Positions 1 to 7,884 of a stretch of 56,403 nt of DNA are shown here, in pieces. A program made the translations under genes and the position numbers. Source of the DNA: Blastocatellia bacterium (GTDB lineage Bacteria; Acidobacteriota; Blastocatellia; Pyrinomonadales; Pyrinomonadaceae); contig DNND01000099.1 of assembly GCA_003488005.1 (NCBI GenBank), positions 60,578 through 116,980 of the forward strand, written 5' to 3'. Within the stretch, counting starts at the first letter, position 1. Each line of letters begins with the position of its first letter. The notes under the pieces were generated by a model that worked only from the letters and a program-made list of their open reading frames with translations, had not been told where the DNA came from and ran no database searches.

Positions 1-27
1 GGGGGCCCGCGGGGCCCCCCCCCGCCG
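1..27. other. G/C homopolymer run at window edge, probable assembly artefact
   Basis: The first 27 bases consist of G and C only, in runs of up to nine. Nothing else in the window has this composition, and the run interrupts the recognisable VWFA protein right after its SDGIKIF strand. It resembles low-quality contig-end sequence. Confidence 0.6.
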
Positions 28-854
28 TTAAAAATCTTGATGCCGTCCGACATTACAATCACCGACTTACGTCCTGGCAGAGTACGCAAACCGCGAACAA
101 CGTAATTGATCGCGCCCAGCGTGCCCACCGAGAATATGTCTTCGCGAAAACGTTCCAGGTCCTGATCCGCGTCTGAGGTAAGCGGCACATTGCCTCCAGC
201 TCCGGTCTGGGGCGAACTGCTGGTAATCGGCGCGAAGACTCCGATGCCGCCTCGTCCTGACGGGTTCCATTTCACCTTATCCAGCGCCGCATAAAGCTGC
301 CGCTTATCGGACGTGAACTGTTGCAGCGCGCCGACACCGCCGGCGGTACGAATTATCGCCACCAGATCATTTGGCTGCATTTGTTCATCCAGAAATTTCC
401 TAAGCGCGTCCCGCACGAAATGGGTGCTTTCAAATGACAAGCCAAGATCGTCGACCACGAGCGCTATTGTCCGTCGCACTTGCTCGGGCCTGAGTTTCAC
501 CGGCGGCAGCGGTGGCGCATTCTTATCAACGGATTTTGCGGCAACCGCGGCGCTGGACCTGGCAGCGGAATCGAGTGAAACGTAAGAGAAGTTGTCGATC
601 TTTTGCGGCTTTCCGTCTTCCAATATTTGCAGCTCGTCTGGTCGCAGGTCTGTAACCTGTTTGCCATTCTTTTCAGTAATCACTGCGTCCACTTGTACAA
701 GGTTAGTAGTGATGCGGACGACGTCTTCTTCGCTGGCGCGTTGGGGTGTTTGCGTTTCAGGAGGCGGCGTGGCTTGTTTCTGAGGTGCAGGCTGTTGTGC
801 AAAACCGGGTAGCGTGAGCGTGAGCAATAAAAGAATTGTTAGCCTTCTCTTCAT
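1..854 (-). CDS. VWFA-domain secreted protein (acidobacterial type), 3' end outside window
   Basis: The minus-strand frame is open from an ATG at 854 to the window edge (about 284 residues). It starts with a signal peptide (MKRRLTILLLLTLTLPGFAQ) and a Pro/Gln-rich linker. A segment on tracking an 'ITEKNGKQVTDL' relation follows, then a VWFA-like fold with the hydrophobic strand RTIALVVDDLGLSF (a MIDAS-like DDLG) and later SVIVMSDGIKIF. This arrangement matches the 'VWFA-related' family that is greatly expanded in Acidobacteria. Its function is unknown; an exported metal-dependent adhesion or scaffold role is presumed. It lies 82 bp downstream of bshA on the same strand. The last residues at the window edge (Gly/Pro-rich) come from the suspicious G/C run at 1-27 and should not be trusted. 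Confidence 0.85.
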   Translation of the reverse strand, partial: MKRRLTILLLLTLTLPGFAQQPAPQKQATPPPETQTPQRASEEDVVRITTNLVQVDAVITEKNGKQVTDLRPDELQILEDGKPQKIDNFSYVSLDSAARSSAAVAAKSVDKNAPPLPPVKLRPEQVRRTIALVVDDLGLSFESTHFVRDALRKFLDEQMQPNDLVAIIRTAGGVGALQQFTSDKRQLYAALDKVKWNPSGRGGIGVFAPITSSSPQTGAGGNVPLTSDADQDLERFREDIFSVGTLGAINYVVRGLRTLPGRKSVIVMSDGIKIFNGGGGPRGP

Positions 855-914
855 CAGTTACACCTTGTCTTGTGGCTATCTCGCCGCACTCAACGATGAA
901 TCTATCTCGGCACC

Positions 915-932
915 GCAAACTAACAGGTTTGC
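915..932. repeat. Small palindrome, GCAAACTAACAGTTTGC family (copy 1)
   Basis: GCAAACTAACAGGTTTGC lies between bshA and the VWA gene. Related copies are at 5973-5989, 8125-8139 and 8197-8213. The arms are GCAAAC / GTTTGC around a TAACAG-like centre. Confidence 0.7.
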
Positions 933-936
933 TTCT

Positions 937-2061
937 TCATTTCGCCAGGACTCGTTCATAAAACTCGATGTAGCGCGGGATCACGATGTCGGTGCGGTAA
1001 CGCGAGACCGCTGATTCACGAGCGCGCTGGCCCATCGCGCGGCGCAACTCACCGTCGGCTAACAATTTTGCCGCGTCGTGCGCCATCTTTTCCACGTCAC
1101 CCACTTCGCTGAGAAATCCCGTCTCGCCATCGTCGACTACTTCCGGAATGCCGCCGACTCGCGATGCTATGACCGGGACTTCGCAGGCCATCGCCTCCAG
1201 CGCCGCCAGACCAAACGATTCCTGTTCCGAAGGCAACAGCAAAACGTCGGCGGCTGACAGGTAATCAACAATCTTCGGTTGCTTGCCGACAAAAACACAT
1301 TGGTCGTAAACCTTGAGGCAGCGCGCCCGGTGCTCGACGTTTGTTCGTTCGCTGCCGTCTCCGACCATCACCAGTCGCGCCGCAATTCCCTTGGCGAGCA
1401 CCCGCGCCAGTATCTCGACACAATCGACCGGACGCTTTACCGGACGAAAATTTGAAACGTGAACCAGCAAGGGCTCGCCTGCCGGGCTGAGCGCCGCGCG
1501 CAAGTCTGTCACCGGATGCCGCGCGTATTCCGACTGGCAAATGAAATTGGGAATGACCTCGATATCGTCAAACTGAAAAATCTCTTTGGTCGCATTCTTC
1601 AGATAATGCGAGATCGCGGTGACTCCATCCGATTGCACAATGCCGTAACGCGTGATTGGCAGATAGGAACGATCAGCGCCCACCAGGGTGATGTCGGTTC
1701 CATGCAGTGTGGTGATAACCGGAAGCCGCCGTTTTGGCTTAAGCGACTCGCGCGCGAGGATGGCGCTAATCGAATGGGGAATGGCGTAGTGAACGTGCAG
1801 GAGATCCAGATTCTCGGTTTCGGCGACTGTTGCCATCTTGGTCGCCAGCGCCAGCGTGTAGGGCTGATGTTCGAACAACGGGTACGACATCATCTCCACT
1901 TCATGGAAACGCACGCGCTCGTTCAGTTCAGTCAATCGCGTCGGTAGTGAGGAAGAAATGAAATGGACCGTGTGCCCGCGTTCCGCCAGTTCCTTGCCCA
2001 ACTCAGAGCCGACGATGCCGCTGCCGCCGTAAGTGGGATAAACCGTGATGCCGATGTTCAT
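937..2061 (-). CDS. bshA: N-acetyl-alpha-D-glucosaminyl L-malate synthase
   Basis: A 374-residue GT4 family, GT-B fold glycosyltransferase. It catalyses the first step of bacillithiol synthesis, transferring GlcNAc from UDP-GlcNAc to L-malate in the cytosol. The N-terminus (MNIGITVYPTYGGSGIVGSE) has the glycine-rich loop typical of BshA. The C-terminal donor-binding EX7E motif EQESFGLAALE is near residues 279-289 and is followed by VPVIASRVGGIPEV. The length equals that of known BshA. It starts at an ATG and precedes the VWA gene on the same strand. A second bacillithiol gene, bshB1, lies 3 kb away at 5180-5926. bshC, the cysteine-adding enzyme, is not in the window. Confidence 0.95.
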   Translation of the reverse strand: MNIGITVYPTYGGSGIVGSELGKELAERGHTVHFISSSLPTRLTELNERVRFHEVEMMSYPLFEHQPYTLALATKMATVAETENLDLLHVHYAIPHSISAILARESLKPKRRLPVITTLHGTDITLVGADRSYLPITRYGIVQSDGVTAISHYLKNATKEIFQFDDIEVIPNFICQSEYARHPVTDLRAALSPAGEPLLVHVSNFRPVKRPVDCVEILARVLAKGIAARLVMVGDGSERTNVEHRARCLKVYDQCVFVGKQPKIVDYLSAADVLLLPSEQESFGLAALEAMACEVPVIASRVGGIPEVVDDGETGFLSEVGDVEKMAHDAAKLLADGELRRAMGQRARESAVSRYRTDIVIPRYIEFYERVLAK

Positions 2062-2066
2062 TTCAG

Positions 2067-2180
2067 TGGGTCTTTGGTCTTAGGCCTTTGGTCTTGATTT
2101 TCCTGGGGTAAGTTAACTATTGTAAGGATCGATCATTCCTCGCCAAAGACCAAAGACCAAAGACCCAAGCCCAAAGACCA
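2067..2180. repeat. Heptameric tandem repeat in inverted arms (CAAAGAC unit)
   Basis: The left arm at 2067-2096 is built from GTCTTTG-type units. The right arm at 2143-2180 has CAAAGAC repeated three times, then CCAAGCC and CAAAGAC. The period is 7 and the arms are mutually complementary. It lies directly upstream of bshA. It is one of eight period-7 loci in the window with different unit sequences. Confidence 0.9.
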
Positions 2181-2187
2181 TTGATGC

Positions 2188-2232
2188 AAAAAAAAGCGGA
2201 GGCAGAACGACCCTCGCAATCGCGCTGCCTCC
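2188..2232 (-). terminator. Intrinsic terminator, minus strand, upstream of bshA
   Basis: The stem is formed by GGAGGCAG (2198-2205) and CTGCCTCC (2225-2232) with a 19-nt loop. On the minus strand it is followed by GC and eight T (2188-2195). No recognised gene ends here, so it must terminate a small transcript. Confidence 0.75.
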
Positions 2233-2276
2233 ATCTCAACTTGGCTCACCTTAGTTGTAAGGGGGGGCAAGTGAGG
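2188..2276 (-). ncRNA. Candidate ~85-nt small RNA or attenuated leader upstream of bshA
   Basis: On the minus strand a good sigma-70-like promoter (2282-2310) is followed about 80 nt later by a textbook intrinsic terminator (2188-2232). The predicted transcript starts near 2275, contains a C7 tract at 2261-2267 and ends in the T8 run. An alternative reading is a longer transcript with a 24-codon ORF (2251-2325, minus; begins MVQKMLPK) ahead of the terminator, as in an attenuator for bshA 130 nt downstream. No known RNA family was recognised. Confidence 0.45.
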
Positions 2277-2281
2277 GCGGG

Positions 2282-2310
2282 AGTATATGCCCGCCTGCCA
2301 GCTTTGGCAA
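2282..2310 (-). promoter_or_regulatory. Sigma-70-like promoter of the small transcript
   Basis: On the minus strand TTGCCA (2305-2310) and TATACT (2282-2287) are separated by exactly 17 nt. Five of six bases in the -10 and four of six in the -35 match the consensus. Confidence 0.5.
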
Positions 2311-2407
2311 CATTTTTTGGACCATAATACAACCTTAGTTTTACGCGGTTTTTCTCAGCCAAATGTCGCCCTGCCACTCGTCACCTGCGCTTGTCGCGCA
2401 AACCCGT

Positions 2408-2413
2408 TATAAT
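2408..2413 (+). promoter_or_regulatory. -10 element TATAAT upstream of nfu
   Basis: A perfect TATAAT lies 65 bp before the nfu start codon. No good -35 is found at 17 nt; TTGTCG at 2391 is too close. It is a plausible but incomplete promoter. Confidence 0.4.
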
Positions 2414-2478
2414 GCTTACATATTCAAAGTTGCAGAGATTTTCTTAAGTATTGGTCATAAGCGAGCGGAGATTTAGCA

Positions 2479-3036
2479 ATGCCAAAAATTAGCGACATCG
2501 AAGAGACTCCTAATCCCAACGCCGTCAAATTTATTTTGCGCGAGCCGGTCAGTAACGGCACAGCCCGTTCATATAGTACGGCTGAGCAGGGGCAGGATGA
2601 CAGCCTCGCGAAATCATTGTTCGCCATCGAGCACGTCGTTTCCGTCTTCTACATGGATCGCATGATCACGATTGAAAAAGATGATGAGGGCGACTGGGAT
2701 GATCTGCTGCCAATCCTGGCTGTTCCCATCCGCGCCGCTGAAGCTGTGAATTCACCCGCGGCCGCAGCCGCTGCTGTTGGCGGTGCGATTGCCGCAGTCA
2801 CCAGCGATGATCCGCGGCTGTTGAAGATCAATGAAATTCTGGATGAGAAAGTCAGGCCCGCGTTGATGGGAGATGGTGGCTATCTTGAAGTGCTTGGTTT
2901 GAAAGAACACACACTCAGCATTCGCTATCAGGGCGCCTGCGGCAGTTGCCCCAGCTCACTAACCGGTACACTGATGGCGATCGAGGGAATGCTCAAGCAG
3001 GAGATCGATCCTGAACTTGAAGTTATTGCTGTTTAA
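2479..3036 (+). CDS. Nfu-type Fe-S cluster scaffold/carrier protein
   Basis: A 185-residue cytosolic iron-sulfur carrier. Residues 1-90 form an Nfu N-terminal (Scaffold_NfuN) domain with the typical ETPNPNAVKFIL start. An Ala-rich linker (94-106) follows, then a NifU C-terminal domain (about 115-180) with the cluster-ligating CGSC motif at 154-157. GGAG before the ATG supports the start. Nfu proteins deliver 4Fe-4S clusters to apoproteins. In Staphylococcus, bacillithiol and Nfu have overlapping roles in Fe-S cluster supply, so the position between bshA and bshB1 may be meaningful. It is transcribed away from bshA. Confidence 0.92.
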   Translation: MPKISDIEETPNPNAVKFILREPVSNGTARSYSTAEQGQDDSLAKSLFAIEHVVSVFYMDRMITIEKDDEGDWDDLLPILAVPIRAAEAVNSPAAAAAAVGGAIAAVTSDDPRLLKINEILDEKVRPALMGDGGYLEVLGLKEHTLSIRYQGACGSCPSSLTGTLMAIEGMLKQEIDPELEVIAV

Positions 3037-3115
3037 GTTTCCGGAACTCAAACCCGCCGTCCGCGTTTAATCCTACGACTTAGTCCATCTCTGCCGATCC
3101 GCCCAGGAGATCCAC

Positions 3116-5023
3116 ATGACTCATCGCTTTCCCCTGCAAGCTTTTCTGCTTGTTCTGCTTTTGCCGCTGGCAATCAATGCCCAGGAAACCGTGCAAAAAG
3201 TAATCGAGCAGCCGCCTGCCACGGCAACTGCGGCGGCGCCGGCGAAGAAATCCAAACCAACCTCAGCAGCGGCAAAAGCAAAGATCGAACAGCAGAAGGC
3301 GTTGGGTCTGACAGTGTTAGTTTCGCTGGCAAACGAGGCTCGCAATTTTTCCGATCAGACGTTGCGTGCGCGCACGCTGTCGCGGATCGCTGACGCTCTT
3401 TGGGAGCCCGATCCCGACCAGGGCCGCGCGCTCTTCCGCAAAGCGTGGGACGCCGCTGAAGTTGCCGATCAGGATGCAGCGCGTCGCACTGAGGAAGAAC
3501 GGCAGCGCCAACAGGGAGGTGACACGACCAGGCCCTTCGCGCTGGTTCAGCCATCCGATTTGCGCTCAGAGGTACTGCGCCTGGCAGCCAAAAGGGATCG
3601 CGCGCTCGGCGAAGAGCTTTTGGACAAACTCAAAGAGGCCCGCAAACAGGAAGCGACGGACGCCGGTGGGCCACCGCGCTTGGATCCCTTTGCTACTCCG
3701 GCAACAGTCAGACAGCGTTTGCGACTTGCTAACCAATTGCTCGAGACGGACGTTGAGCGGGCACTGCAGTTTGCCGATCCGGTGCTGGGAACTGTGACCA
3801 TGGATGGGCTCAACTTTCTTTCGTCCCTGCGAGATAAGAATGCGGCAGCAGCCGATCGGCGTTACCTGCGAATGCTTGCAATTGCCGAGACGGATTTGAA
3901 ATCCGACGCCAACACAGTCTCGCTGCTCTCCTCATTCCCGTTCACGCCACATCTCTTTGTCACCTTCGATTCCGGGGGCGGCCAGTCATCTTCGTCGATG
4001 ACCAGACCAACTCCTCCGCCGGAAGTCGCGCCTGAGCTGCGCAGCGCCTACCTTCGCGTAGCCGCGCAGATTCTTCTCCGCCCAATGCCCAACCGCGAAC
4101 AGGATCGCAGTTCCTCAGGACTGCAGGGAAAGTATCAGGTCATCAAACGTCTGCTGCCGCTCTTTGAACAGTACGCGTCAAAAGAAATAGCTGACCAACT
4201 GCGGGTTGAAATGGCTGTACTCAAGCAAGGTATTCCAGGAAACGTAAGCGAATCAGACGACGAGAATCCGATCCAGCGCGGGATTACTCCCGAGCGGAAA
4301 CCGGAAGATGTTGAAAAGTCATTGCTCGATCGAATTGAGCGTGCAAAAACCTCTGAAGAACGTGATGGACTTTACCTGCAACTGGCGTCCAGGACCGCCC
4401 AAAGAGGCGACATGCGCGCCCGCGACTTTGCTGAAAAAATCGAAGACAGCGAGCTGCGCAAACAGGCCAGGCCCTTCGTGGACATGTACCTGGCGAGAAA
4501 TGCAATAGAGAAAAAAGATATCGAGAAGGCTCTTACCCTGGCTGCTAAAGGCGATCTTACGCACCTTCAAAGAGCGTGGCTATTGACGCAAGTCGCTAAG
4601 GCGTTGCCGCCCGCTGAGCGCGAGAAAGCCGTGGAGTCCATCGCCGAAGCCGCAGCCGAAGCGCGGCGCATTGATGTTTCAGATGCCGATCGGCCTCGAG
4701 CCCTGGTCGCAGTTGCCAACGCTTTGTGGTTGATGGACCATGCGCGTGCCTGGGAGACGATCCTGGAGGTCGTTAAAGCGGCAAACTCCGCTGAGGGTTT
4801 CAACGGTGAAGATGGCGGGCTCATGTGGCGGCTGCAATCAAAGAATATGACTTCGTTGCACAGCAGCTCGGTCGATGACTTTAACCTGCTCGGCATCTTT
4901 CGTTCGTTGTCTCAGGAAAACGCGAGCCAGGCGATCGAACTGGCGCGCAGCTTCGAAGGTGAGGCCCCGCGCGCCACTGCTCTCATCGCTGTCTCGCGAA
5001 CACTACTTGGTGAAAAGAAGTGA
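3116..5023 (+). CDS. Secreted helical-repeat protein of unknown function
   Basis: A 635-residue protein with a clear signal peptide (ending ..LPLAINAQ) and an Ala/Lys-rich low-complexity segment (residues 25-60). The remainder is largely alpha-helical and TPR-like: repeated motifs on the theme of 'A..IADALW..DPDQGRALFRKAWDAAE' and 'LVAVANALWLMDHARAWETI'. No catalytic motif is visible. Proteins of this kind seem to recur in Acidobacteria, but that is recollection rather than a search. GGAG at 3106 gives the ribosome binding site. It is convergent with bshB1, with an inverted repeat between them. Confidence 0.75.
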   Translation: MTHRFPLQAFLLVLLLPLAINAQETVQKVIEQPPATATAAAPAKKSKPTSAAAKAKIEQQKALGLTVLVSLANEARNFSDQTLRARTLSRIADALWEPDPDQGRALFRKAWDAAEVADQDAARRTEEERQRQQGGDTTRPFALVQPSDLRSEVLRLAAKRDRALGEELLDKLKEARKQEATDAGGPPRLDPFATPATVRQRLRLANQLLETDVERALQFADPVLGTVTMDGLNFLSSLRDKNAAAADRRYLRMLAIAETDLKSDANTVSLLSSFPFTPHLFVTFDSGGGQSSSSMTRPTPPPEVAPELRSAYLRVAAQILLRPMPNREQDRSSSGLQGKYQVIKRLLPLFEQYASKEIADQLRVEMAVLKQGIPGNVSESDDENPIQRGITPERKPEDVEKSLLDRIERAKTSEERDGLYLQLASRTAQRGDMRARDFAEKIEDSELRKQARPFVDMYLARNAIEKKDIEKALTLAAKGDLTHLQRAWLLTQVAKALPPAEREKAVESIAEAAAEARRIDVSDADRPRALVAVANALWLMDHARAWETILEVVKAANSAEGFNGEDGGLMWRLQSKNMTSLHSSSVDDFNLLGIFRSLSQENASQAIELARSFEGEAPRATALIAVSRTLLGEKK

Positions 5024-5034
5024 GGTGTGCGATT

Positions 5035-5179
5035 GCAAGAGCGGGGGCATGCCCGCCTTCCCGACCTCGAGATTCCCGGACTGCTCGATTGCTTTCGCGT
5101 TGAAAGCCTGCCGACGGCAATACCTCAAACTTCGATCACCTCGAGGTCGGGAAGGCGGGCATGCTCCCGCTCTTCGCGC
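5035..5179. repeat. Inverted repeat between convergent genes (GGGGGCATGCCC family, copy 1)
   Basis: The left arm (5035-5071) reads AGCGGGGGCATGCCCGCC, TTCCC, GACCTCGAG. The right arm (5140-5179) is its near-perfect complement. It fills the gap between the convergent genes at 5023 and 5180 and probably acts as a bidirectional terminator. Shorter relatives are at 37311-37348 and 42470-42509. Confidence 0.85.
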
Positions 5180-5926
5180 TTACGAGTAGATGTTCATAGG
5201 TCGCGTTAACAGCGCGATCGGATCGTCTACATTCAAAGCTTCACGCACATAAAACGGCTCGCCGGCCTTAACACCAATCAACGATCCGAAATAGCGCATC
5301 CGGGATTCAATCTCATCGAGAAACGCCGGGTCACTAATGCGCGTGGCCGGTTCGTTGGATTCCGCCTGGTAAAACTGCGAAGCGTGAGCGCGGATCGACG
5401 CCATCTTTTCCTCAACAAATTCCGAGACATCGACAATAAATGACGGCACCACGCGCCGCGAAAAAAGCGAATGCATCAGCGCCGGCATGCGCACGGCCTT
5501 TTGTTGTCCCGCTTCGTCGTAGCGCGCCATGGTCGCCAGCCGCGCGGCCTCGCGCACAATGTGGCAGGTGTTGGCATGATCAGGATGCGGATCGTCCCAG
5601 TGCGTCGTGAGCAAAACTTTCGGCGCGTGTGAACGCAGCACTCGCACCACTGCCGTGCGCGCCGCTTCGGTGGGCCAAATATGTCCGTCGGGTTGGCCCA
5701 GGTTAAGACGCAAATCCAACTTCAAAATGCGCGCAGCCTCTGCTGCCTCTTGCTCGCGCGTTTCCGGAGTTCCACGCGTGCCCATCTCCCCGCGCGTCAT
5801 GTCGAGCACACCGGTGCGATAACCTTGCGACTTTAATTTGAGCAGTGTTCCAGACACCGAAAGTTCCGCATCATCCGGGTGCGAGAAAACGGCAAGCACG
5901 TCCAGCTCGGTTTGCGAATCGCCCAT
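5180..5926 (-). CDS. bshB1: Bacillithiol biosynthesis deacetylase BshB1
   Basis: A 248-residue PIG-L/LmbE-like zinc deacetylase. It removes the acetyl group from GlcNAc-malate, the second step of bacillithiol synthesis. Zinc-binding HPDD is at residues 16-19 and HPDH at 114-117. The BshB1 hallmark GEMGTRGTPETR is at 46-57. Length and motif spacing fit BshB1 better than mycothiol enzymes or generic PIG-L deacetylases. It starts at an ATG. Together with bshA (937-2061) it provides two of the three pathway enzymes. Confidence 0.93.
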   Translation of the reverse strand: MGDSQTELDVLAVFSHPDDAELSVSGTLLKLKSQGYRTGVLDMTRGEMGTRGTPETREQEAAEAARILKLDLRLNLGQPDGHIWPTEAARTAVVRVLRSHAPKVLLTTHWDDPHPDHANTCHIVREAARLATMARYDEAGQQKAVRMPALMHSLFSRRVVPSFIVDVSEFVEEKMASIRAHASQFYQAESNEPATRISDPAFLDEIESRMRYFGSLIGVKAGEPFYVREALNVDDPIALLTRPMNIYS

Positions 5927-5972
5927 AGCCGTTGAGGTTTAACTAAAGCGGCGCTCGCGGTCAAGTCGTAAA

Positions 5973-5989
5973 GCAAACTGTTAGTTTGC
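5973..5989. repeat. Palindrome GCAAACTGTTAGTTTGC (copy 2)
   Basis: A near-perfect palindrome upstream of bshB1 on the opposite side from its terminator region. It belongs to the same family as 915-932 and 8197-8213. Confidence 0.7.
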
Positions 5990-6123
5990 GGTCGTTGGTG
6001 GCCATTACTTTTGGATTGCTCGGCATTCCTCAACTAACCAATGCTTTTAGTTGCGTCGACAAAGTGTTGGCGGCAAGTGAGAGAGTCTTTCGGGAGGGTG
6101 GTTGGGTTTTCTAGTTAGTGTCT

Positions 6124-6284
6124 TTGCGGCTTTGCCGCCTTCCTTGCGGTAAGGCTTCGCCTTACCGACAACGATTTTTGATTTCTGAGGCTGTGCCTCC
6201 GAACGCCGGAGGCGTAGCCTCGAATCTCAAAGAACGCTTTCGGTAAGGCGGAGCCTTACCGCACGGGAAGCGGCAGAGCCGCAT
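6124..6284. repeat. Nested palindromic element, GGC-NNN-GCC modules (copy 1)
   Basis: A series of short self-complementary words (GCGGCTTTGCCGC, GGTAAGGCTTCGCCTTACC, GAGGCTGTGCCTC, GGAGGCGTAGCCTC, GGTAAGGCGGAGCCTTACC, GCGGCAGAGCCGC). The outer words also pair with each other, giving a hairpin of hairpins. The layout is nearly the same as the element at 53133-53283. With the flanking sequence it accounts for the gene-free stretch 5927-6390, in which I see nothing else apart from the palindrome at 5973. Confidence 0.85.
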
Positions 6285-6390
6285 CCAGGCAAACATCTCA
6301 ACCGTGCGCAGTATGCTAGAATCCGGGCCACGAATTTCTTCTGCGGCTGATCAGACCGGTATCCAAAAAATTGTATTGAAGGGCTAAGCC

Positions 6391-6543
6391 ATGAGATGTC
6401 CTGTTTGCAGCAGATACACCGGCTGGATGCGGACGCGCTGTCCGGCTTGTAGGACCAAGCTCATTCAGTGGTACATCATCGCCGGAATTCTCGTTCTGAT
6501 GGCCTGCTATGGCGGGTTGGTTATTCTCGAGAACGTCGGTTAG
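6391..6543 (+). CDS. 50-residue zinc-ribbon membrane protein
   Basis: A short ORF starting MRCPVCSRYTGW. It has two knuckles, CPVC (residues 3-6) and CPAC (17-20), that form a zinc ribbon. One hydrophobic segment (about 26-44, IIAGILVLMACYGGLVIL) completes the protein. GAAGGG eight bases before the ATG serves as ribosome binding site. The compositional logic (zinc ribbon plus single membrane helix) makes it a convincing gene despite its size. Function is unknown. It is convergent with the DinB gene, 10 bp apart. Confidence 0.75.
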   Translation: MRCPVCSRYTGWMRTRCPACRTKLIQWYIIAGILVLMACYGGLVILENVG

Positions 6544-6553
6544 AGTCCGCACT

Positions 6554-7021
6554 TCACCTGACGCCCCATTCCCAAATTCCATACTGAGTTTTCTTATCCA
6601 GCGGCGTACCCGCTTGCTTTAACGACAACGCGATTTGTCCGCGATGATGCGATTCGTGAGAAATCAGATAACCAAGAAACGCCGCGACGTGAGGTTTGAA
6701 TCCTTTAACTTTTCCGCCCTGGGCGACGCTCTGCTCGAGCAAAGTTCTAATCGCTACGCTCGAATCCGCTAGCGACCTTCGCAACTGTTTTTTATCGAGC
6801 GCCTTCTCTTTTTCAAGTTTCGCCAACCCCTTTAGCAACTCGGGCGCGGCGGCTTTCAGCCACATCAATCGCACGTTGTGAATGTGCGCGAACTGCTCGC
6901 CGACATTTCGTCCTTTTGAAGCGGACAGGCCTGGCAACGAAGCAGGCGCAACCGCATCAAGCAGATAAAGATTGATGCGGTTGTGAATGTCCCAGGTTTC
7001 CAGGAGTGTGCTATCTGTCAC
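6554..7021 (-). CDS. DinB/YfiT-superfamily protein, possible bacillithiol S-transferase
   Basis: A 155-residue four-helix-bundle protein of the DinB family. The metal-binding His triad is visible: H46/H48 in FAHIHNVRL and HESHH at 122-126. It starts at GTG (7021) behind GGAAG. Members of this fold use low-molecular-weight thiols; BstA-type proteins transfer bacillithiol to electrophiles. Because bshA and bshB1 are within 6 kb, a bacillithiol transferase role is a reasonable inference, but the superfamily also includes maleylpyruvate isomerases and proteins of unknown activity. Confidence 0.85.
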   Translation of the reverse strand: MTDSTLLETWDIHNRINLYLLDAVAPASLPGLSASKGRNVGEQFAHIHNVRLMWLKAAAPELLKGLAKLEKEKALDKKQLRRSLADSSVAIRTLLEQSVAQGGKVKGFKPHVAAFLGYLISHESHHRGQIALSLKQAGTPLDKKTQYGIWEWGVR

Positions 7022-7050
7022 TTTTTTCTGCTTCCGTCCGACAGTTCTCT

Positions 7051-7702
7051 CTATTGCCTGGGCCGTTGTTTGTCGTTGCGCAGGTCCCCTTTGGGACCCG
7101 CGCCGCTTGTATCGACTGTGAAAGTGAAATTGTCAATACAACTCGGAACGAATCGTTTTGCGGCTGATTGGTTGAAGGCATCGCAACCAAACTTCGGGAC
7201 TTCTTCGGTATAGCCTTGCTTCAACATCGCTTCTTCTAACGCTGTTCCTAACACCCCTTGGCCCTCGACCGGATAGTAAACAAAACTGTGATTTCCTTTG
7301 ATTACAATATTTCGCCCTTCAAAAATTATCATATTCGCGATTATGACAGTATCGTCCACCAAGTCGATTTTTTCCGGCAAGTACAAAACATCTGCTAGTA
7401 GCAACCCCTTGAGCTGACTCTCCAACCGACAGGCCCTGTGCATTTCCCACATTCCGTAGAGAGTTGTTTTCAATCTTCGTCGCCAGTCCCGATCCTTCAG
7501 AATGTCCGGATCAAAGGGCACACGTTCTCTCAGTAATAGCTCGCGTGTTGGTTAAATGCTTTTTCCTTTGCCTCCTGCTGCTGTCGGGTTGTTTCTTCTG
7601 TTTGGGAGTCTTGTTGTTGAACGATGCTGGTTATGGATGAGAGGTTGTTGGCTTGAAGAACGACCAATAAGGTCAGGCTCAGTGAGATACAGTAACCCAT
7701 GA
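7051..7702 (-). pseudogene. Secreted protein gene split by a frameshift
   Basis: An ATG at 7702 with AGGAG upstream starts a 56-codon reading (to 7532). It has a signal-like N-terminus (MGYCISLSLTLLVVLQA) and a Gln-rich helix. Reading then stops, while the -1 frame, open from 7551, continues to 7051 with TRELLLRERVPFDPDILKD and a beta-rich body (LYLPEKIDLVDDTVIIANM, IIFEGRNIVIKGNHSFVYYP). The downstream frame alone has only a GTG at 7521 as start and no signal peptide. The two halves join naturally over the 20-nt overlap near 7540, so I read one gene broken by a single-base indel, natural or a sequencing error. No classical slippery heptamer is present. The body resembles a secreted family I associate with Blastocatellia, function unknown. 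Confidence 0.6.
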
Positions 7703-7884
7703 AATCTCCTAATCTCCCGTTGCGGGAATTGCGGACGTAAGGATAACAGGAGCCAGGATTGCCTGATGGGGTGAAGCCCTTGTTAACAAGTAAGGAGACA
7801 CTTGTAACCTACGCTCGACAGTGATCAGTGTCAACGATAAGCGGATTGGTATATGGAAGACTGCTTTGCTTCAAAAGTAATTGA
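7703..7884. other. Intergenic, nothing recognised
   Basis: 182 bases upstream of the frame-disrupted gene, presumably holding its promoter. I see no gene, RNA or strong palindrome here. Confidence 0.4.

Noticed and set aside
7532..7702. Selenoprotein with in-frame UGA, suggested by the nearby tRNA-Sec
   Set aside because: After the UGA only nine sense codons follow before another stop, with no Cys-aligned family. A frameshift explains the data better.
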